Shown piece by piece: positions 6,363 through 8,503 of a stretch of DNA of 8,503 nucleotides. The position numbers and the translations under genes are program-made. Source of the DNA: Chloroflexota bacterium (GTDB lineage Bacteria > Chloroflexota > Anaerolineae > B4-G1); contig QMOE01000068.1 of the NCBI GenBank assembly GCA_003648125.1, positions 1 to 8,503 on the forward strand, given 5' to 3'. How positions within the stretch are numbered: position 1 is the stretch's first letter; every line of letters begins with the position of its first letter. The notes below the pieces were generated by a model. The model was not told the origin of the DNA. It ran no database searches and saw only the letters and a program-made list of their open reading frames with translations.

Positions 6363-8363
6363 GTGAAATACGAGCGCCGCGAATTACTCCTGTTGTGCTT
6401 GATCCTCCTGCTGGCGGCCGGCCTGCGCCTGACTCGCCTCGACCTGATCGAGTTCAAATACGACGAGGCGACCTGGGCGCGCAGCGCGCTGGCTATCGTC
6501 CACGAGGGCCGTTTCCCGGCTTTGGGGATGGTCAGCTCCCTTGGCCCCTATCACCCCCCGCTGATGAGCTACATCCTGGCCCTGCCCTTTGCCCTCTCCC
6601 GCGACCCCCGGCTGGCGGCGGGCTGGATCGCGCTCCTCGGCGTGGCGGCAGTGGCGCTGACCTGGTGGATCGGGCGGACATACTTTGGGCGGCGCGTGGG
6701 GTTGCTGGCGGCCCTCTTTTTCGCCGCCTGCCCCTGGGCCGTCATCCACAGCCGCAAGATATGGACGCAGAGCCGCGCCGTCCTGACCCTGCTCTTTATC
6801 GCCGCCGCCCTCTCCCTGGTGACGCGCCGCAAACCCTGGGCGTTGACCGGCGCGCTGGCGGCGATAGGCCTCCTCATCAGCATCCACCTGGGAGGACTGG
6901 CTTTTATCCCCGTGCTGCTTCTGCTCGCTCTCCTCTTCCGCCGCTCCATCCGACCCCTGCCCCTGCTGACCGGTTTGGCGCTGCTCGCGCTCATCCTCAG
7001 CCCCTACCTGCTCTACGACGCCCGCCACGATTGGCCCAACCTGCGTGGCCTGACGAACCTGGCGGGACAGGAAGCGACACTTGACCTGCAAGCCCCCCGT
7101 ATGGCTGCGATGATCGTCGGCGGTCATCACCTGCAAGACCTGGCCGGCGAGCGTTTCTCGGACTTTAACGGCTCAATCTTTAACCTGCGCTGGCTCGACC
7201 AGGTAGAGATGGCGCTCCTGTGGATAGGCCTGGCCTGGCTGATCTACCGCGTGGGGCGGGAACTACTGACCAACCGGGGCCGCCTCTCATCCGACGGCGC
7301 GGCGCGGCTAGTGCTCCTCTTGTGGTTCAGCGTGCCCGTCGCCCTGCTACTGCGCCACGCCGCGCCCCTGCACCCCCACGACCTCAACCTACTCTACCCC
7401 GTACAACACCTGATCATCGCCCTCCTCGTCGTAGACGTCGCCTCTCATCCCTCACGCATCGCGCCTCACATCTTGCGTCTTGTGTCTTGCGTCTTTATTT
7501 CCCTGCTCCTCCTCTGGCACATCTACCTCCAACAATCGCTGCTGACCTTTGTAGACACTCACGACACACCCGGCGGCTACGGCGCGCCGGTCAAGTACGC
7601 GCTGGCGGCGGTCAATCGGGCGGAGAATCTCCAGTCCGAGACAGAAAGCGCGGAACTGATTTCGCTCCTGCCAGGCGCCGACCCCCGCTACGATGGCCAG
7701 GCGGCTGTCTTTGACGTCCTGCTGGGGCCGGCCCCTCGCCCGGTGGATGGGCGGCAGGCGCTGGTCTTTCCGGCCCACCCGGCTATCTACCTGGCCGACC
7801 CCGGCGCCGAACCCGCGCTGACGATGCTGGCGGATATGGGCGCCGAGGTCGAGCCGCCCCTGCCGCTGCGCGCGGGCAGCGACGCGGCCTACCGTCTCTT
7901 CCGCCGCCAGCCGGATGCCATAGACGCGCCGCATCCCTGGGGGGGCGACCCCGCGCGCTGGGCCCTTCGACCAGGCTCAGGACAGGCCTCCGGCGTGCTT
8001 CTATTGGGTTACGATTTCTCCGGCGATGTGCGCCCCGGCGGCGCGGTGCGCTGGACGCTCTACTGGCGCGTCGAGGGCATACCACCGATCGAGGGCGACC
8101 TGCACTGGTTCAACCACCTGATGGGGGAGGACGGCGCTCAGTGGGGGCAGATGGACGGGGTAGGATTGCCCGTCTCCGAGTGGCGCGTGGGCGATACCGT
8201 CCTCACCTGGTTCGATATTCCCATCAGTGCTGACGCGCCCCCGCCGCCATACTTTATCCGCAGCGGGATGTACACCTACCCGGACGTCGTCACCATATCG
8301 CTGCTGGACGTGGCCGGCAACCCGGCCGGTCAGTTCATCGAACTGGGGCCTATTGGACAATGA
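6363..8363 (+). CDS. Membrane glycosyltransferase of the PMT/ArnT type (GT39/GT83-like) with C-terminal beta-rich domain
   Basis: From the GTG at 6363 the protein has 666 residues. The GTG follows GGGGGAGGG by 2-4 bases; an upstream in-frame TTG at 6315 lies inside the inverted repeat and has no ribosome site. The first helix is at about residues 8-24 and is followed by the outward loop LIEFKYDEATW with D34-E35, matching the catalytic acidic pair in the first loop of protein O-mannosyltransferases and relatives. HPP at 64-66 and HSRKIW at 129-134 also fit the family. About ten hydrophobic segments follow, up to about residue 400. Residues about 535-666 look soluble and beta-rich (RWTLYWRVEG, HWFNHLMGEDG), a domain type I associate with Chloroflexota members of this family. 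It would transfer a sugar from a polyprenyl-phosphate donor on the outer membrane face; acceptor unknown. Two repeat-like insertions are noted separately. Confidence 0.85.
   Translation: MKYERRELLLLCLILLLAAGLRLTRLDLIEFKYDEATWARSALAIVHEGRFPALGMVSSLGPYHPPLMSYILALPFALSRDPRLAAGWIALLGVAAVALTWWIGRTYFGRRVGLLAALFFAACPWAVIHSRKIWTQSRAVLTLLFIAAALSLVTRRKPWALTGALAAIGLLISIHLGGLAFIPVLLLLALLFRRSIRPLPLLTGLALLALILSPYLLYDARHDWPNLRGLTNLAGQEATLDLQAPRMAAMIVGGHHLQDLAGERFSDFNGSIFNLRWLDQVEMALLWIGLAWLIYRVGRELLTNRGRLSSDGAARLVLLLWFSVPVALLLRHAAPLHPHDLNLLYPVQHLIIALLVVDVASHPSRIAPHILRLVSCVFISLLLLWHIYLQQSLLTFVDTHDTPGGYGAPVKYALAAVNRAENLQSETESAELISLLPGADPRYDGQAAVFDVLLGPAPRPVDGRQALVFPAHPAIYLADPGAEPALTMLADMGAEVEPPLPLRAGSDAAYRLFRRQPDAIDAPHPWGGDPARWALRPGSGQASGVLLLGYDFSGDVRPGGAVRWTLYWRVEGIPPIEGDLHWFNHLMGEDGAQWGQMDGVGLPVSEWRVGDTVLTWFDIPISADAPPPPYFIRSGMYTYPDVVTISLLDVAGNPAGQFIELGPIGQ
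7471..7495 (+). repeat. Tandem 7-bp repeat inside the glycosyltransferase gene
   Basis: The unit TCTTGYG occurs three times in a row (7471-7477, 7478-7484, 7485-7491) and a fourth, partial copy follows. Three units make 21 bases, so the frame is kept. It is preceded by CCTCAC-type repeats at about 7450-7470. Codon use (ATC TTG CGT CTT GTG) differs from the strongly GC-ending codons around it. The encoded LRLVSCVFI leads into a membrane helix, so it may be tolerated there. Confidence 0.5.
7963..7986 (+). repeat. Dispersed repeat motif inserted in frame in the glycosyltransferase gene
   Basis: This 24-base segment starts CCCTTCGACCAGG and ends CTCAGGACAGG. Its reverse complement aligns with 2898-2920 in the intergenic element, with one gap and four substitutions. 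In the protein it encodes the Gly/Ser/Pro-rich LRPGSGQA at about residues 535-542, at the border between the membrane part and the C-terminal domain, where an added loop would do little harm. I recall near-identical motifs scattered through environmental bacterial genomes, but could not search for them here. Confidence 0.6.
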
Positions 8364-8374
8364 ACCTTTGAGGC

Positions 8375-8407
8375 CCAAAATTCTTTACAGATGAGACAAG
8401 ATTTTGG
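8375..8407 (+). other. Imperfect hairpin after the glycosyltransferase gene
   Basis: CCAAAATTCTT at 8375-8385 and AAGATTTTGG at 8398-8407 pair with one bulged base around a 12-base loop, 11 bases beyond the stop codon. It could mark the 3' end of the transcript, but no T-run follows, so an intrinsic terminator is not supported. The remaining DNA to the right edge is AT-richer and shows no gene. Confidence 0.35.
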
Positions 8408-8503
8408 ACACGGCAAACACGGAAAATACAGATAGATAAAAAATCGTATCATCTCAATAATCCGGGGCGCGAATCTGTAGGGCGGGTTTCGACATAGTAG
8501 TGA

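Noticed and set aside
6384..7136. Minus-strand open frame of 250 codons
   Set aside because: The Gln/Gly/Arg-rich product is typical of the complement of a GC-rich membrane-protein gene, here the glycosyltransferase.

Overview
The window is ordinary chromosomal bacterial DNA of moderate to high GC, most likely from a Chloroflexota (Anaerolineae-like) genome or metagenome bin. That guess rests on three things: the Pro/Glu/Thr-rich linker behind the lipobox of the transport lipoprotein, the large PMT-type glycosyltransferase with a C-terminal beta-rich domain, and short palindromic repeats in most intergenic gaps. No rRNA, tRNA, plasmid, phage, transposase or CRISPR signature was seen.

Layout. 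Four genes lie on the minus strand and one on the plus strand. From the left edge: (1) the first 251 codons of an ABC-transporter peptide-binding lipoprotein, cut by the window edge, with a near-consensus promoter, a roughly 130-nt leader and a possible 19-residue leader peptide; (2) a 357-bp gap holding a two-hairpin palindromic repeat; (3) a 564-aa protein joining a PHP phosphoesterase domain to an AlbA_2 (Schlafen-type) domain; (4) a 337-bp gap with two palindromic repeat elements; (5) a stand-alone CheY-like receiver of 118 aa; (6) Lon protease, 54 bp upstream of the receiver gene and probably co-transcribed with it; (7) a 338-bp divergent intergenic region with the lon promoter, a perfect 9-bp-arm operator-like palindrome over its -10 box, a plus-strand promoter and two more palindromic repeats; (8) a 666-aa membrane glycosyltransferase of the PMT/ArnT type; (9) 140 bp of AT-richer DNA with no gene.

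How the parts relate. Lon and the receiver could form a small stress or quality-control transcription unit. The PHP-AlbA_2 gene follows in the same direction but behind a 337-bp gap full of repeats, so co-transcription is uncertain. The glycosyltransferase is divergent from lon and appears to have its own promoter. The peptide transporter is a separate unit that continues to the left.

Most interesting signals: the PHP-AlbA_2 fusion, of unknown function and plausibly acting on nucleic acid; the symmetrical site over the lon promoter; and a dispersed repeat motif found both inside an intergenic palindromic element and, in frame, inside the glycosyltransferase. No complete novel system can be demonstrated from this window alone.
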